Source: Sclerodactyla briareus
Taxonomy: Eukaryota > Echinodermata > Holothuroidea > Dendrochirotida > Sclerodactylidae
NCBI GenBank assembly: GCA_026419785.1
Contig: JAODTK010000478.1
Location: forward strand, 124,001 to 188,000
Length of the DNA stretch: 64,000 bases
Direction: 5' to 3'
The notes below the pieces were generated by a model. It saw nothing but the letters and a program-made list of their open reading frames with translations, had not been told where the DNA came from and searched no databases. This document shows positions 48,439 through 59,722 of this stretch, one piece after another; the first letter of the stretch is position 1, and every line of letters starts with the position of its first letter. A program made the position numbers and the translations under genes.

Positions 48439-50126
48439 AACGCAGCACCATAGCAAACCTATTGTGCATTTTTTGATACAAGCACCAAATTCAGCACACA
48501 TGTATAACTGACTGATTTCAATAATTCAGATATTGGGCTCCTCGGAATTCTCTCTTCATGTCCGCCATAGGCATTTCAAAATGGCCGCCATTTAAAATCT
48601 AAATTTGCGAATTATTGTGTCTATGCCCGATATTTACTTCAGGTTCATTTTGGTGTCAAATTGTATGTTCTGGGGGACGAGGGATCCAATGGTTAACAAT
48701 CTGCATTGCTTATTTTTTACCATGGCCCCGCCATATTTGAGGTTCACAATGCGCTATTTCAAGTCCTACATTCGCGATTATCTCAGGGTTCAAGCTGCTA
48801 TATACTTCATTTTGGTGTCCAGAATTATGTTTTTGGGGGCAGGAATCCAACTGTAACAATTGTATTGCGTATTTCTACCAATAGGCTGCCTATTGGTTTC
48901 AAAATGTCCTTGCCACATCTTACTACGCTTCTCGCTTCTCGATTTCCCTTTACATGTTAAGCTCGCAAGGTTCGGTTTTCCGGGATTTTAGATTATCCCA
49001 TCCCACTCGCACACACCCAGCTTTTGGAAACTGCTGTATGAATAGGACCGAATAAGCTTTCATCATTCCTTTTTTTATCCTCCAACGAAGGCAGCTTCAG
49101 AGAACATGTCAAGAGGGCAGTGTATCAGATTGACCGGTTGGATTCGCATACTCTGCCCGCATCAAGCTCCCCTCCACCAACCAACTGTGGTTGGGCATGA
49201 CTGGGAGCCAGTACCACATACTGGACCAGGCTCCTTAGGCAGCTCACTGCTGCATTCAGCTGGTTTCTTGCAAGTGCCAGAAGAGTGTGTCAGTCGCGCA
49301 AAGCAAGAAGGCTGACTCTTCAGTGTACAACCCAACATGACGATGAGTCCACACATACATGTACTTGTGGCAGTGCTGAACTGGTTAACATGACACTGTT
49401 TTATGTATCTTCCGTACTGATATATGCCTAGCCTCAGAAGAGACCAAGTAGGCTCAGGGGGCTGCAGCCCTCTTACCAGGCTGCACCCCCCTTTTCCCTC
49501 CACCTTCCTAAGAACGTGCCATGCTGTCATTTGATTGTGAAATTGGTACTCTTGGATTTCTTCCCCCAAAAACATATTTTAGACCCAAAATGAATCAATA
49601 CAGCTTTGACCCCAGAGTAATCGGCAAATGTAGTTTTCAAATAGTGGCCATTTTTGAAATCCAATATGGCGACCCATTAAGTAAAATACGCAAAGCAGAT
49701 TGTTACCAATGGATTTCTTGTCCCCCATAACATACATTTCGACACCAAAATGAAGTAAACAGCAGCATTTGACCCACAGATAATCGCAAATGTAGATTCC
49801 AAATGGCGGCCATTTTGAATCCAATATGGTGGCCAATTGGTAAAATACGCAACGCAGATTGTTACCAATGAATTCCTTGTCCCCCATAACATACATTTTG
49901 ACACCAAAATGAAGTTAATAGCAGCATTTGACACAGAGATAATCGCAAATGTAGATTCCAAACGGCGATCATTTAAAAAATCCAAAATAGCGGATATGAA
50001 AAAAAGAATTCGAGTGGCCCCAATATCCGAGTATGTTCGCAACATATCAATATACATGTGTGCCACCTTGGTGCTTGTATCACAAAAGGCACAATCCTTG
50101 AATATTTAAACCGACCCAATCTATCA
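48436..50126. mobile_element. Palindromic element with arms of about 160-bp tandem subunits
   Basis: Left arm (48436-48950) and right arm (about 49545-50126) are inverted copies. The left order 'gatacaagcaccaa', 'cacacatgtata', 'atattgggctcctcg', 'aatggccgcc', 'tcattttggtgtca', 'gttctgggggacgagg', 'gtaacaatctgcattgc' is found reversed and complemented on the right. Each arm repeats the 'tcattttggtgtc...gggggac...ttgtaacaatctgcgttgcgta' subunit, about two times left and three times right, with a period near 160 bp. (TA)n tracts lie outside both arms. This looks like a DNA transposon with long subterminal repeats inserted in TA-rich DNA; superfamily unknown. Confidence 0.65.
49083..49400 (+). 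pseudogene. Cysteine-rich tail fragment inside the palindromic element
   Basis: The plus strand reads REHVKRAVYQIDRLDSHTLP (from about 49098), a 'P-P-x-T-N-C-G-W' segment, then in a shifted frame LVSCKCQKSVSVAQSKK (about 49260-49312) and a final TCTCGSAE (about 49355-49378). The layout is an H-x-x-A-x-Y-Q start, a P-x-x-x-G-W segment, and then a C-x-C/K-rich run. It resembles a short cysteine-rich tail commonly seen beside retroelement or transposon proteins of marine invertebrates. It is frameshifted, and the precise family is not established. Confidence 0.35.
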
Positions 50127-50135
50127 TATTATCTA

Positions 50136-50207
50136 TCTATATATATATATATATAATATATATATATATATAGATATATATATATATATTATATATATAT
50201 ATATATA

Positions 50208-50240
<33 letters not shown>
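50136..50240. repeat. (TA)n microsatellite, right border of palindromic element
   Basis: About 105 nt of TA/GATA repeats directly outside the right arm. Confidence 0.95.
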
Positions 50241-50243
<3 letters not shown>

Positions 50244-50399
50244 TGCACTGACGAACGACTAGTATTGTCTGAAAGCTCTGCATCCAAAATATCGCTGTTT
50301 TATCAACTCAACATTTTTTTCCTAGCTCATGCTATTTTGGCATCTCATTCGAGATCCCGCCTATCATTTACGTAGCGTTGTTGTTTTACAGTTTTGCCT

Positions 50400-50930
50400 C
50401 TTGTTTATATGGCTCCACTGCTTCTCGGAATTTTCGCTAGTATATGTTGACGCACCGGATCGTCATGCGTAGTGACTGCGTGATCCAGCAAGGTTCGATA
50501 GTGCCGCACTACCGTTGGGCTTGCCTCGGGTGGGTGGTTCTCCTTTATGCCTGCATGTGGAGATGAACTCTGGCGTTTGTTGAGCGGGTTGCCCCTCTGT
50601 CTGAGTTTTTCTTCCATGCAAGGGTTGCACATGCCATTCGTGTGTTTTTGATTGCGCCAATAATTCCTAGGTAATTGGATAAGTTACCTGCTTTCCTTAG
50701 CAGCAGATGTGTTTGGAGAGTTCGGTATCTTTTCTGTAGCGGTTATAGCGGAACGATTTGTTGTGATTGTTGTACCATTTCTTGAACTCCCAACTTGCCA
50801 GGGCGGTGCATTACACGGTGTCATTTTTTGTCGTACCAGTGCGCTTGATATATGGCGACATTAGCGAGGCAATGTCCGCATAGGGGGCACCTGGTTGGTT
50901 CACGGCAGTGGCATGTCCTGAAGCACCCAA
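50400..50930 (-). pseudogene. Inverted 3' part of Penelope-like element
   Basis: The minus strand reads RTCHCREPTRCPLCGH (about 50925-50878), NVAIYQAHWYDK, then, after shifts, CNPCMEEKLRQRGNPLNKR (about 50630-50575), an 'HAGIKENHPP' segment, and VVRHYRTLLDHAVTTHDDP (about 50515-50460). The same blocks occur in the same order in the plus-strand copy at about 52250-52705. This is therefore a head-to-head partial copy of the element that follows. The RT core is absent here. Confidence 0.75.
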
Positions 50931-50959
50931 ACAACCTCCGAACAAAGCTTTGTTGAGGC

Positions 50960-52705
50960 AGACAAAACCAGAAAAAAACATGTACAAAACCGAATATAAA
51001 TGGTGAACTGCTGACTGAAACCATATCACAGGAGTACAAGCCCGCAAACCCCCACACCTCTACGGAAATAGAAAGCGATCTACGACGACTGATGAACAAT
51101 CTCAAGATAAGCAACCGACTCGAGAGATCTGGAGCCAAGCAAGCCTTCGTGACCATCAATGACAACAAATGGAAACTTTGGAATGGTAGGCTAATCAACC
51201 CTACTAAATCAGAATGAGACATGTGAGCGAAACAATGCCTGACCGCCTAAATACCGACGTCGGGTTGAACGAATGACAACCAGTGGAGAAAACACCAAGA
51301 GTGTTCTTGAATGGTTCGAAGAACTACCGGAGAAGAGCGACCTCAAGTTGATATTCGATATCGTGGATTTTTACCCCTCCATTATCGCCGATCTACTCAA
51401 GCAAATGTGTGAATTAGGGCCAACCCAAAACATACACTCGGATCAGTGACACGGAGGTACGGCACCAGACTGCTCGTGGAAGATCGTTGCTTTTCGACCA
51501 CATGGGAGAAAAGGGACACCAAACTAAACGTTTCAATAGGCGCATATGCGATGCAGAGGTGTGTGGGTTGGTGCGACTTTCATATTAAAAGACCGGTAAA
51601 AAATCCGGGGGTCACCAGTCTGGGTCCGTACCGAGACGATGGACTGGCAGTGTTGAGGTCGTGCCCAAAAAATAGGGCAAACAGAAGGAGGGACTGATGG
51701 TCACTGTTCAAACGAACATAAAGACAGTCGACTTCATCGAAGTCACTTAACCTGTCCACCGGTGAACACTAGCCCTACCGAAAACCGAACAACGACTCAT
51801 ATACATCAACCGACACTCGAACCACCCACCCAACATCATTAGAACCTACCATCAGCCATTGAAAGTATAATCTCGAATGTCGTTCGAATCGAGAAACCTT
51901 TGCCAAGGCCGCCCCACCTACAACCACGTGCTTGAGGCAACTGGATACGACCGGGCAATAGAATTCCGTAACGACGTAAGCAGCACCCACACACCGAAGA
52001 AATGCAGGTCAAGTAGTCACATGATACAACCCCCTACAGCAAGAACGTGAAAAGAAATGTCAGCGCACTCTTCCGAAACTCATTGACAGACACTTCCCAA
52101 AGACCGCTAAGCTACATAAAAATCTTCAACAGATCTTCAGATCAACACTGGAAGTGAGCTACATATGCATGAGGAGCGTCCAACAAATCATAAAGTCCCA
52201 CAATTCGAAAGTAATAAAGGAGCAACCCGCCACTTACCCGCCACTCGGAGAGAGGACATGCAACTGCCTTCGACAAACCAGGTGCCCCCTACGCGGACAT
52301 GCTGCGTCAATGACATCATATAAAAAGTCACTGTACCGACAGAACATGACACCGTGTCATACATCGGCCTGGCAAGTAGGGATTTCAAGAAAAGGTACAA
52401 CAACCACAACAAGTCATTCTGCCGTGACGCTACTGAACGGAAACCAAACTCTTCAAACACATCTGGCCGCTAAAGGACAAGCAGATGAGTTATTCAATTA
52501 ACTGGGAATTCTTGGCGCAATCCAACACACACAAACGGACAATCCTTTGCATTGAATAATCAGACAGAGGGGCAACACGCTCAGCAAAGGCAGTGAGTTC
52601 ATCTCCACATGCAGGCATACATAAACAAACACCCGAATCACACCCGAACGGTAGTGCGTAAATATCGATCTTTGTTGGATTACGAAGTCACTACGCCTGA
52701 CGATC
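50960..52705 (+). pseudogene. Penelope-like retroelement: RT with YRDDG core plus GIY-YIG-like endonuclease
   Basis: Reconstructable blocks in order: a 'KQAFVTI' segment (about 51138-51160), LINPTKSE (about 51195-51218), 'VLEWFEELPEKSDLKL' (51315-51360), a 'DIVDFYPSI' block around the first catalytic Asp (51357-51385), TRISDTE (about 51433-51455), SIGAYAMQ (51534-51557), GPYRDDGLAVLRSCPK (51622-51670; the catalytic Asp-Asp), TTVDFIEV-like (51723-51748), HPPNI-like (51820-51840) and AIEFR (51955-51970). At 52346-52420 comes SYIGLASRDFKKRYNNHNKS, which matches the GIY-YIG nuclease pattern. RT plus GIY-YIG is the hallmark of Penelope-like elements. Many stops and shifts make it inactive. Confidence 0.8.
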
Positions 52706-53124
52706 GCGGTGATCTCGTAATATATTTTAACTTGTGCTTCATTGTATATTGCAGCACTGCTTCGGTAATGAGCTTACCGTTGATAGTATACACTCATCTG
52801 GGTGCGGGTTCGACCCCCCCCCCCCCCCATCTCCCTCTCTGCGAATATTATATTCCGAACGGCTGTTTTGGACAGTCAGTTATTTAGGAATAAACATTGG
52901 ATGGGAGGAAAAGGAACAAAAACCATCATTCGACTAGAGATAAAAATAACTAATCGTATTATTTCGTTTCTAAACAAGAACGCAACAATGCGTAGCATCC
53001 CTCAAATAGCAGAGAACTCGGAAACAGGCACATGGGCCTTTTGATCTATGTATGGCCAACTACATGCCAAGTATGAACTCTACAGCCATTCGGTGAAACA
53101 ACATTCTTTATTTTCCCATCCGAA
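52706..53124. other. Spacer with poly-C run
   Basis: A poly-C run lies at about 52815-52829, directly after a 'gggttcgacc' that resembles a Pol III B box. No A box or cloverleaf could be built. Confidence 0.4.
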
Positions 53125-53136
53125 ATATATATATAT

Positions 53137-53195
<59 letters not shown>

Positions 53196-53259
53196 AGAAA
53201 AACAAAATTATATATATATATATATATATATTATATAATATATATATATATATATATAG

Positions 53260-53288
<29 letters not shown>
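53125..53288. repeat. (TA)n microsatellite
   Basis: About 160 nt of TA repeats with a short interruption near 53198. Confidence 0.95.
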
Positions 53289-53292
<4 letters not shown>

Positions 53293-54220
53293 AGTTCTGG
53301 AAAAATTTTCTCAAGTTACCCAGTATCCAAGGGTACAGGTGTAGCTCGAGATACCCAGGTTATCCCCAAAATAGAGCAGACACATTTGAATCCCGATCGC
53401 TAATTCTTCTAAGATTGGACAAGGAACCTGTTTTTCAAGAAAGCAGCTTTAAACTGAGTGATTTTTTTTACAAAAGTATAAAATTAACTTCACCAGTACG
53501 GAAATTGTTACATATTGTTGTTTTGTAATGACGTGGTCATGTACTAAATGTCTGGGGAAAATGTGTTCAAGTGACAGCCGGTAGGAAGGATTTATTCATA
53601 TATGATTGTAACTGAGGATTTCAAGTGAAATGAATTCACAGTAGCCTCACTACTTAGACACCTGAACATTAGTTGGTCAGTAGAGTTCGTTCGTTGCAGT
53701 TCATTTATTCCCACGAAATAGCACAGCCATACATATTACAATATAGTGATTGTTTGTGGAGGAGGTCTATGAAAGCGAAGGCTTGTACAAGTAGACCCCC
53801 TATAATAATGCAAGTGATAATATGTAAACATACTAAAGAAACAACCCCCCTCCCCTTTTACTAAGTGACTGGAATAACACGCATGTAGCATGTGGGAATA
53901 GCTGTGTTAGTTTTAATGGATCGGTATGCCCTGAAAGACTCACGTTCGGTGGTGGGGGGGGGGACGGGGAGGTAGGTTACTTTTTAGATGTTGGCAGGAA
54001 GTGGGGGCACCTCCTGGAGGGGAACGGCAACAGGAACATTTCACTGTAAAGTGCTAACCCGACAGAGGTTGACTTTCCTTGAATTCTGTCTTCAACACCC
54101 CCCCCCCCCCCCCCACCCTCGTAATCATTTTCCCGTGTACGTCACTTTTTGTACATATTTGTAGATGACTGGGCTAAAATCATAAAGGGCTGACCTGTCA
54201 TTAAAGGGCTGAACTAAGGG
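53289..54220. other. Featureless spacer with poly-G and poly-C runs
   Basis: A 9-nt G run lies at about 53954 and a C run of about 17 nt at about 54098. No coding motif. Confidence 0.4.
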
Positions 54221-54229
54221 ACAATTCCA

Positions 54230-56560
54230 TACATGACTATCGTTCGTGCGAATATATGACAAACTTCGTACAAGCGGTTACAAACGTCAGTCAGGCTTCT
54301 CACGATATACCGCCATCCTCCATCCCGTAAGAACAAACTGAAATTCCAAGATCTTCTTCGAAGAAATTTCCTCGCTGCTGGAGACCATGTTGATCGGCCC
54401 AGGTCGCCTTTGTGATAACAGGGGACTCAAATTTCCATATCGAGGATCCATCCAACAACGACGCTGCCATTTTCCTCGAGCTCCTGGAATCAGCTGTTTT
54501 TCAGCAGCATGTCGACGAAACCTCTGGATCTCATCGTCATGGTCTTACGTTGGACTTGACATTTCAAGGAAGGATACCACCACCGTTTCCAATGTCTCAG
54601 TTGTGCAAGGTATGCCTTCTGATCATATGGCAGTCAAAAAATGGCTCACTCAGCATATCGCGTCCTCCTTGGGTCAAATTCATGGTGCGCTCACGTGAAA
54701 TACGAGCAATTGATGTTTCCAAGTTCGGTGAAGACATTGACGCATTGCAGTTAAATTCTACTCCAGTTAATGAACTTGCTTATTCCTATGACTCGGGTCT
54801 CCGTCAGTTGCTCGACGCAAAGCTCCCCACTGACACCGCGTGTATCTTCGCACAAATACACCGTGGTTCTCCGACGATCTTCAATAGTTCAAGCAGCAGA
54901 GACCTAAATTGGAAAGAAAAATGGACAAATCTGGGTTAACAATCGACAGACAACTGTATCTGATTATTGTCAGGTCTATCGAGAGAAGCTCGACGAGGCC
55001 AAGCGCACCTTTCACCAAAATTAGATTAAACACTGCGATGATTGGCACTGTTTAATCTCATCGCCCATATGTGCAATTCGCCACGTTCTTCTCCAACAAG
55101 GTTCGGGATCCGTAACAAGCTCGACAATATCACCTCTCCCGACTTGTCTGTGGATATCCGCAATACCTGTGCGAGCACCTTTACATCGTTCGAGAAAGTC
55201 GACAATGATCTTGTTCGAAGACTCATTGGCCAATCGACTACGCCTGCTGTGCACTCGATCCTAACCCTACCGTCCTCCTCAAGTCATGCTTGGATAATCT
55301 GCTCCCTCACCTGACTGGTATCATCAATTATTCGTTGTCAACTGGAGTTATACCTGATTCACCGAAGACTCGCAGGTTGTACCCCTCCTGAAGAAACCCG
55401 GCCTGAACCGCAATGACCTCCAACATTACCGTCCAATGTCCAACCTGCGTGCAGCTGCAGCCCAGCTGAATCTTCATTGCCATCGAACTGTCTTCGCGTC
55501 CCGAAATCAATCTGCCTACTGGAAATTTCAAGCACAAGACTGCGATGCTACGTATTCATAACGATGTCTGGAGGCTTGTTGATCGCACCAAGGGGTTATT
55601 TTGGTGCTGCTTGAATTCTCAGCTCATCAAGTCATGGAGCATTCGCAATAAGTTGATGTTTAATGATTCTAAAACGGAAAGTCTAATAATCACGTCAAAG
55701 TTAATGAAGTGTCCACCGTTCCCGAAAATCGCCGTTGATGATACGTTCGTTGAGGTTTCATGGTTGCGAACGCCCTAGTGTCGTCCTTTTATTCAGACAG
55801 AGAAGAACATTGTATCGACGGCCAGCTCCGCAATCTACAAGATCGGTCAGCTCAGCGGTATCTTTATGACGAAAGTCTACGAGCAGCTTGTCATGCTTTC
55901 CTCCTTACGCTTGTGTTATTGCAATGACCTTTTATATGGATACCATCGAGCGTTTAGCCAACTACAATCGGTACAGATTCCGCGCCCGTCTAGTACCCTT
56001 TGAGAAGCATGCTGCACCAGCACACCTATCCTCCGCGACCTACACTGGCTGCCGATTGAATACCGCATCAATACCAAGATAGCGGTGACGACCTTTAAAA
56101 TCACTCAACGACATGGCTTAAGCCTATATCTCAGATCTCATCGATGAATACAAACCTGGCCGGTCTCTTCGCTCGTCATCGCAGCGTCTTCTTCGGCACC
56201 CCTCACGACTCGAGGACCATTTTTACGGGGATAGACGTTTCTCGGCTGCTCTTGCGGTTTGGAACAGCCTCCCGTCGAATCTCCGCACTTGGATAATCCT
56301 AATGCTAATGGAATTTGAAGAGCTAGTGATTATTCTTCTATATAGTCTTTATTTTTTTACATTTGAAGACCTACTTTTTTAATTGTTCTAGAGTGATTTA
56401 TTCTTTTGTATAACTTTTTTTTAAATTGTTCTTCATTTTTTATCATCGCCATAGCTATTCTGTGTTTTGTTCTCATGTTAAGTTGTTAGTCTCTTCCCTG
56501 TTCAGCGCTTTGGTATTTTATTGAAGCCGCTTCATAAATAGGTTATATATTATCAGTAAA
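54230..56560 (+). pseudogene. L2/CR1-type LINE with endonuclease and RT, RT core deleted
   Basis: Blocks in order: endonuclease YRPPSS-like (about 54305-54330), GDSNFHIEDPSNNDAAIFLE (54421-54480), HGLTLDL (about 54538-54560), SDHMAVK (about 54620-54645); linker PTDTACIFAQIHRGSPTIFN (about 54825-54890); RT start ALDPNPTVLLKSCLDNLLPH (about 55250-55310), STGVIPDSPKT (55335-55370); a TAMLRIHNDVWRLVDRTKG segment (55535-55590). The frame then jumps directly to IKSWSIRNKLMFNDSKTESL (about 55626-55685). The stretch that should contain the catalytic Asp-Asp is missing. The C-terminus follows (LHWLP-type, about 56040-56070; SLRSSSQRLLRH, about 56165-56200; 'VWNSLPSNLR', 56257-56287) and the 3' end has an 'agcgctttgg...gcttcataaata' hairpin-like tail. 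Frameshifted and inactive. Confidence 0.85.
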
Positions 56561-56949
56561 AATTCATTTCCCTTGAACTGAAATAAGTCTTCATATTCCC
56601 ACTAATGCCAGACCGACATTCCTAAATTGTCCAGTGTCTTGTCCCAAAATACCCCAATTTCATGCAAATTCTCCTCATTTCATCCAGGCCTGGAGGTTGG
56701 GGGACAAACTGAATGTTCCCATACCCCATACCGTACCTAGTATGGTTGTCCTTGACTACAAAATAACCAAATTTATGCTCAAATCCCCAAGAGGTAGCGT
56801 GTGATAGAAGTGCTGTAGCACGTCAGTAAAATTGACTATTGGCTTGTTGCAACAGGAAGTGTCTGGTCGTGACAAAAAAGTACCCGAATGTCACGAGCTT
56901 ACTAGGTCAAATGAGTCAAATGAATGGGCTCAGCCACATCTCAAATGAT

Positions 56950-57362
56950 CAGGACAAACTTGATGCACTTGTCAAATACAATGCCCTCCATAATGTATCA
57001 GTTTCTCTTCTTGTTGAACCGTTCAATTGTTTTGCCATCGCATTTCGTATGGCTCTAATAGGATGTTTGTTATAGAGGCGCCACTACTCACAACTCTGAT
57101 TAACAAATCTTTGGAATCTGGCACGGTCTTCAGTTCAACTGAAACAGCTATTGCCACACCTATTCTTAAGAATATTTCCTTGAGTCAACTCCCCATGATT
57201 GACCAAGAACCTGTTTCAAACCACAGCACATAGGAGATTCCTCATCTTTGCAGATACTTCGTAGACTACCCCGTATGCTTGTAAGTTACGTTCACTTGCA
57301 TGTTGTTTTCTATCCTTGTAAAGCGCTTAGATGTCTGTGATTGAGCGTTATAAAAGCAACGG

Positions 57363-57411
<49 letters not shown>

Positions 57412-57412
57412 A
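56950..57412 (+). pseudogene. L2-like LINE deletion derivative, copy 1
   Basis: It reads APLLTTLINKSLESGTVFSS (about 57075-57130), TAIATPILKNISL (57140-57180) and PVSN (about 57208), the first RT blocks, then jumps straight into the LINE 3' end (cttcgtagactacccc, ... gtaaagcgcttagatgtc, ... (att)n). The whole RT palm and thumb are missing. The 3' terminus has the usual 'gcgctt...gagcgttataaaa' hairpin followed by an (ATT)n tail. Confidence 0.75.
57363..57409. repeat. (ATT)n tail
   Basis: 3' tail of LINE copy 1. Confidence 0.9.
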
Positions 57413-58515
57413 TTACTAAATTTTCTAATTTGAATGGACGTCACAGTTCCCGGTGTTGTGCGTGTGGCTATACAGCCACTCATAATGAGCAATATTGAAG
57501 GAATCTGGAACGGTCCCCAATTCAACTGGAACAGCATGTCACAACTATTTCTTAAAAATATTTCACTTCCCCATGATCGGGACTACAGACCAGAACCGTT
57601 GCAAACCTGTCATTTCTTCAACATAATATCCCAGTATCATCATAGTATATGGTAGCACATCCATTGGTCTTTAGATGGTTGTGTCATCACTACCTCTAGG
57701 GTTGTTTTAAAGAACTTTGTGTGTTGTTGATGAAGGATATCCATGGTTGCCACAGATATCGAGCGTGTCCAAGGGGGGTTCTTACCACCGTCGCAACAAA
57801 TCTATACTGGCGCTTGGGTAAAGCCGCAAATTCCGAGCTTAGTCGTGTCTAAAAAAGAGGGTCTAAATGTCTAAATCTACCGCAGTGCTCTTCTGATGGT
57901 GCTCCTCGATCAGATCGGAGACTACAGAATATTCATAACAAAGCTGCCCGTATTATTGCGAGTTCCGGATATCTTACCATATTACGCCAATCCTTTTAAA
58001 GTGCTGCCTTAAAGGCCACTGGCTACCATTCAGCAGAGAATACAATTACGCATCCGTGTAATGTATACAAGTGTCACAACCACCTGGCTCCACGCTATCT
58101 CAATATTGATGTCAGCCCATGCCGTGAACTAAGATCGTACAAGGGATCTATCCAGAAGTCTCACGTGAGAGAATTTGGGAGCAAGCTCTGCATGTTACGC
58201 CCCACAGGTGGGGAATAATATTCCACAGCAATAGGGTTCATCCATCTTGAGATTACTTCGAGACTACCCCGATGCTTGTAAAGTTACTTTCACTAGCTTG
58301 TAGTTTTCTATCCTTGTAAAGCGTTAGATGTCGTGAGTGAGAGTAATAAGGAACGGTATATTATTATTATTATTATTGTTATTATATTATATTATGTATT
58401 ATTAGTATTATTATTATTATTATTATTATAGTCTAAATTTTCTAATTTGAAGGGACGTACACAGTTCCGGTGTTGTGCGTGATGGCTATACAGGCCACTC
58501 ATAATGAGCAATATC
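57413..58515 (+). pseudogene. L2-like LINE, tandem copy 2 with flanks
   Basis: The 80-nt flank after copy 1 (57417-57500, 'gttgtgcgtgtggctatac' inside) recurs after copy 2 at 58437-58515. Copy 2 reads the same RT start (ESGTVPNST-like, about 57497-57530; FLKNISLPHD at 57549-57578), then a C-terminal domain (RRLQNIHNKAARIIAS-like at 57918-57965; 'VLP'-'LATIQQRIQLRI' at 58003-58050; PRYLNIDVSPCREL-like at 58093-58135; SYKGSIQKSHVREFGSKL at 58136-58190) and the 3' hairpin with an (ATT)n tail (58315-58430). Confidence 0.75.
58357..58430. repeat. (ATT)n tail
   Basis: 3' tail of LINE copy 2, imperfect. Confidence 0.9.
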
Positions 58516-58519
58516 GCCG

Positions 58520-59430
58520 TGTGGAAAAAAGCCCGATGGCACTGAAGACACGTATAGATTATTCGTTACTAATTCTCTCCCCAGTCCTTTTCATTTCACA
58601 CTGAAAAGCCTAACCGTCTAAACAACGAAAATTACAAAAACATATTCACATGGGAGTCAATGACAATTTACCGATAAATCAATAGCCTCACACCTATATT
58701 TATTTTCATCTAAGCAAATTTACTTCATTCAAGGTGGCTTATATCAAGAGAAATCTGGTGCTACCAGTTGGCAAGCTTGTGAAACGGAACGTTCGTAAAC
58801 AACACTGGAGCGATTTCCTTCGGGGAATGCAGGTTTGTCAGGGGAATGATCTCGAAAGAACGCTGGGGGGCACCGGGCATGTTTCGCAAGGAGGGAAATG
58901 TACGGACTCACCGATTTGAAGGATGCGAACATGTTCGTACGAAGGATTGAACGCCAAGGGATTACCAGCATCTAAGAAGGAGATTCTACGGGAACTGGCA
59001 TTTCCTGGGGTCAACAACAAATACAAACAGTTGTCAAGAACTTACAGACAGAGAATAACAGCTATTCAATGATTCCAATGAATATCGACATGCGATGCCG
59101 AGTGTTTTCACTTGTCCTAGGTCAGGGAGCTGCAAGAACAATAACAGCCACACAAACGAGGGAATTGAGGGCTGGTGTGACAACGGCTACCGTGGGTGGT
59201 TGTGAAGAGAAAAAAATGTCAGAGGGGTCATTATTAGTTGTGAATATTTGCAAACCAATGGCCAAACAGTGGGTGGTTGTTTTCCAGTTGACTTCACGCT
59301 GACAATAATAGTTTGTAACTATATCGCCATAATATGGCCAGTCAGTATAACAAAAAGGCGGACAGTATGAAGAGTAATCGGGATCGAAGGTAGAGCCACG
59401 TTTTCAGCGAATTTTAAAATATTATGCTGG
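58520..59430. other. Unassigned; possible exon fragments
   Basis: Plus-strand frames at 58734-58919 and around 58960-59030 (SKKEILRELAFPGVNNKYKQ) look moderately protein-like but are in different frames and have no named domain. Around 59090-59200 a frame reads CPRSGSCKNNNSHTNEGIEG and then WCDNGYRG, faintly like a cysteine-rich extracellular module. No call is made. Confidence 0.2.
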
Positions 59431-59442
59431 GCTTTTACCAGG

Positions 59443-59722
59443 TAGTGGGGGGGAACTCTTGGGATCATTTCACGAAGTATCCTGGAGCCGCGGCTATTAT
59501 ATTAGGAGAAATAATTCCCTTCTGGAATTGCACTTGCTGAAGTCTATCCGTGCGGGGTTCGAGCTGCCTCAAGAGAATTCTAAACATAACCCGCTTCTGC
59601 AGTTCAAAATCAGCCTTCTTGCTCCTGTTTGCACCATTCTTCTCTCGTTCTTCATCTACATGATCTGTAGAATCTATCTTACAAGATGGAGCCGTACAGC
59701 TACGATGGGTGATTCATTGTAA
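59443..59722 (+). CDS. Possible terminal exon with one transmembrane segment
   Basis: The exon candidate follows 'ttttaccag' and runs open to a TAA at 59720-59722, with no start needed. The last third contains a hydrophobic stretch, FKISLLAPVCTILLSFFIYM, then basic RIYLTRWSRT: a single membrane span with a positively charged cytosolic flank. The first part reads HEVSWSRGYYIRRNNSLLEL. No family is recognised. The codons look ordinary, but the evidence is only an acceptor-like site, an open frame and a hydrophobic segment; chance remains possible. Confidence 0.3.

Noticed and set aside
52790-52830. tRNA or tRNA-derived SINE (gggttcgacc)
   Set aside because: Only the B-box-like motif is present; no A box, no cloverleaf pairing, and it runs into poly-C.
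53048-53344. 98-codon frame
   Set aside because: Mostly translation of (TA)n.
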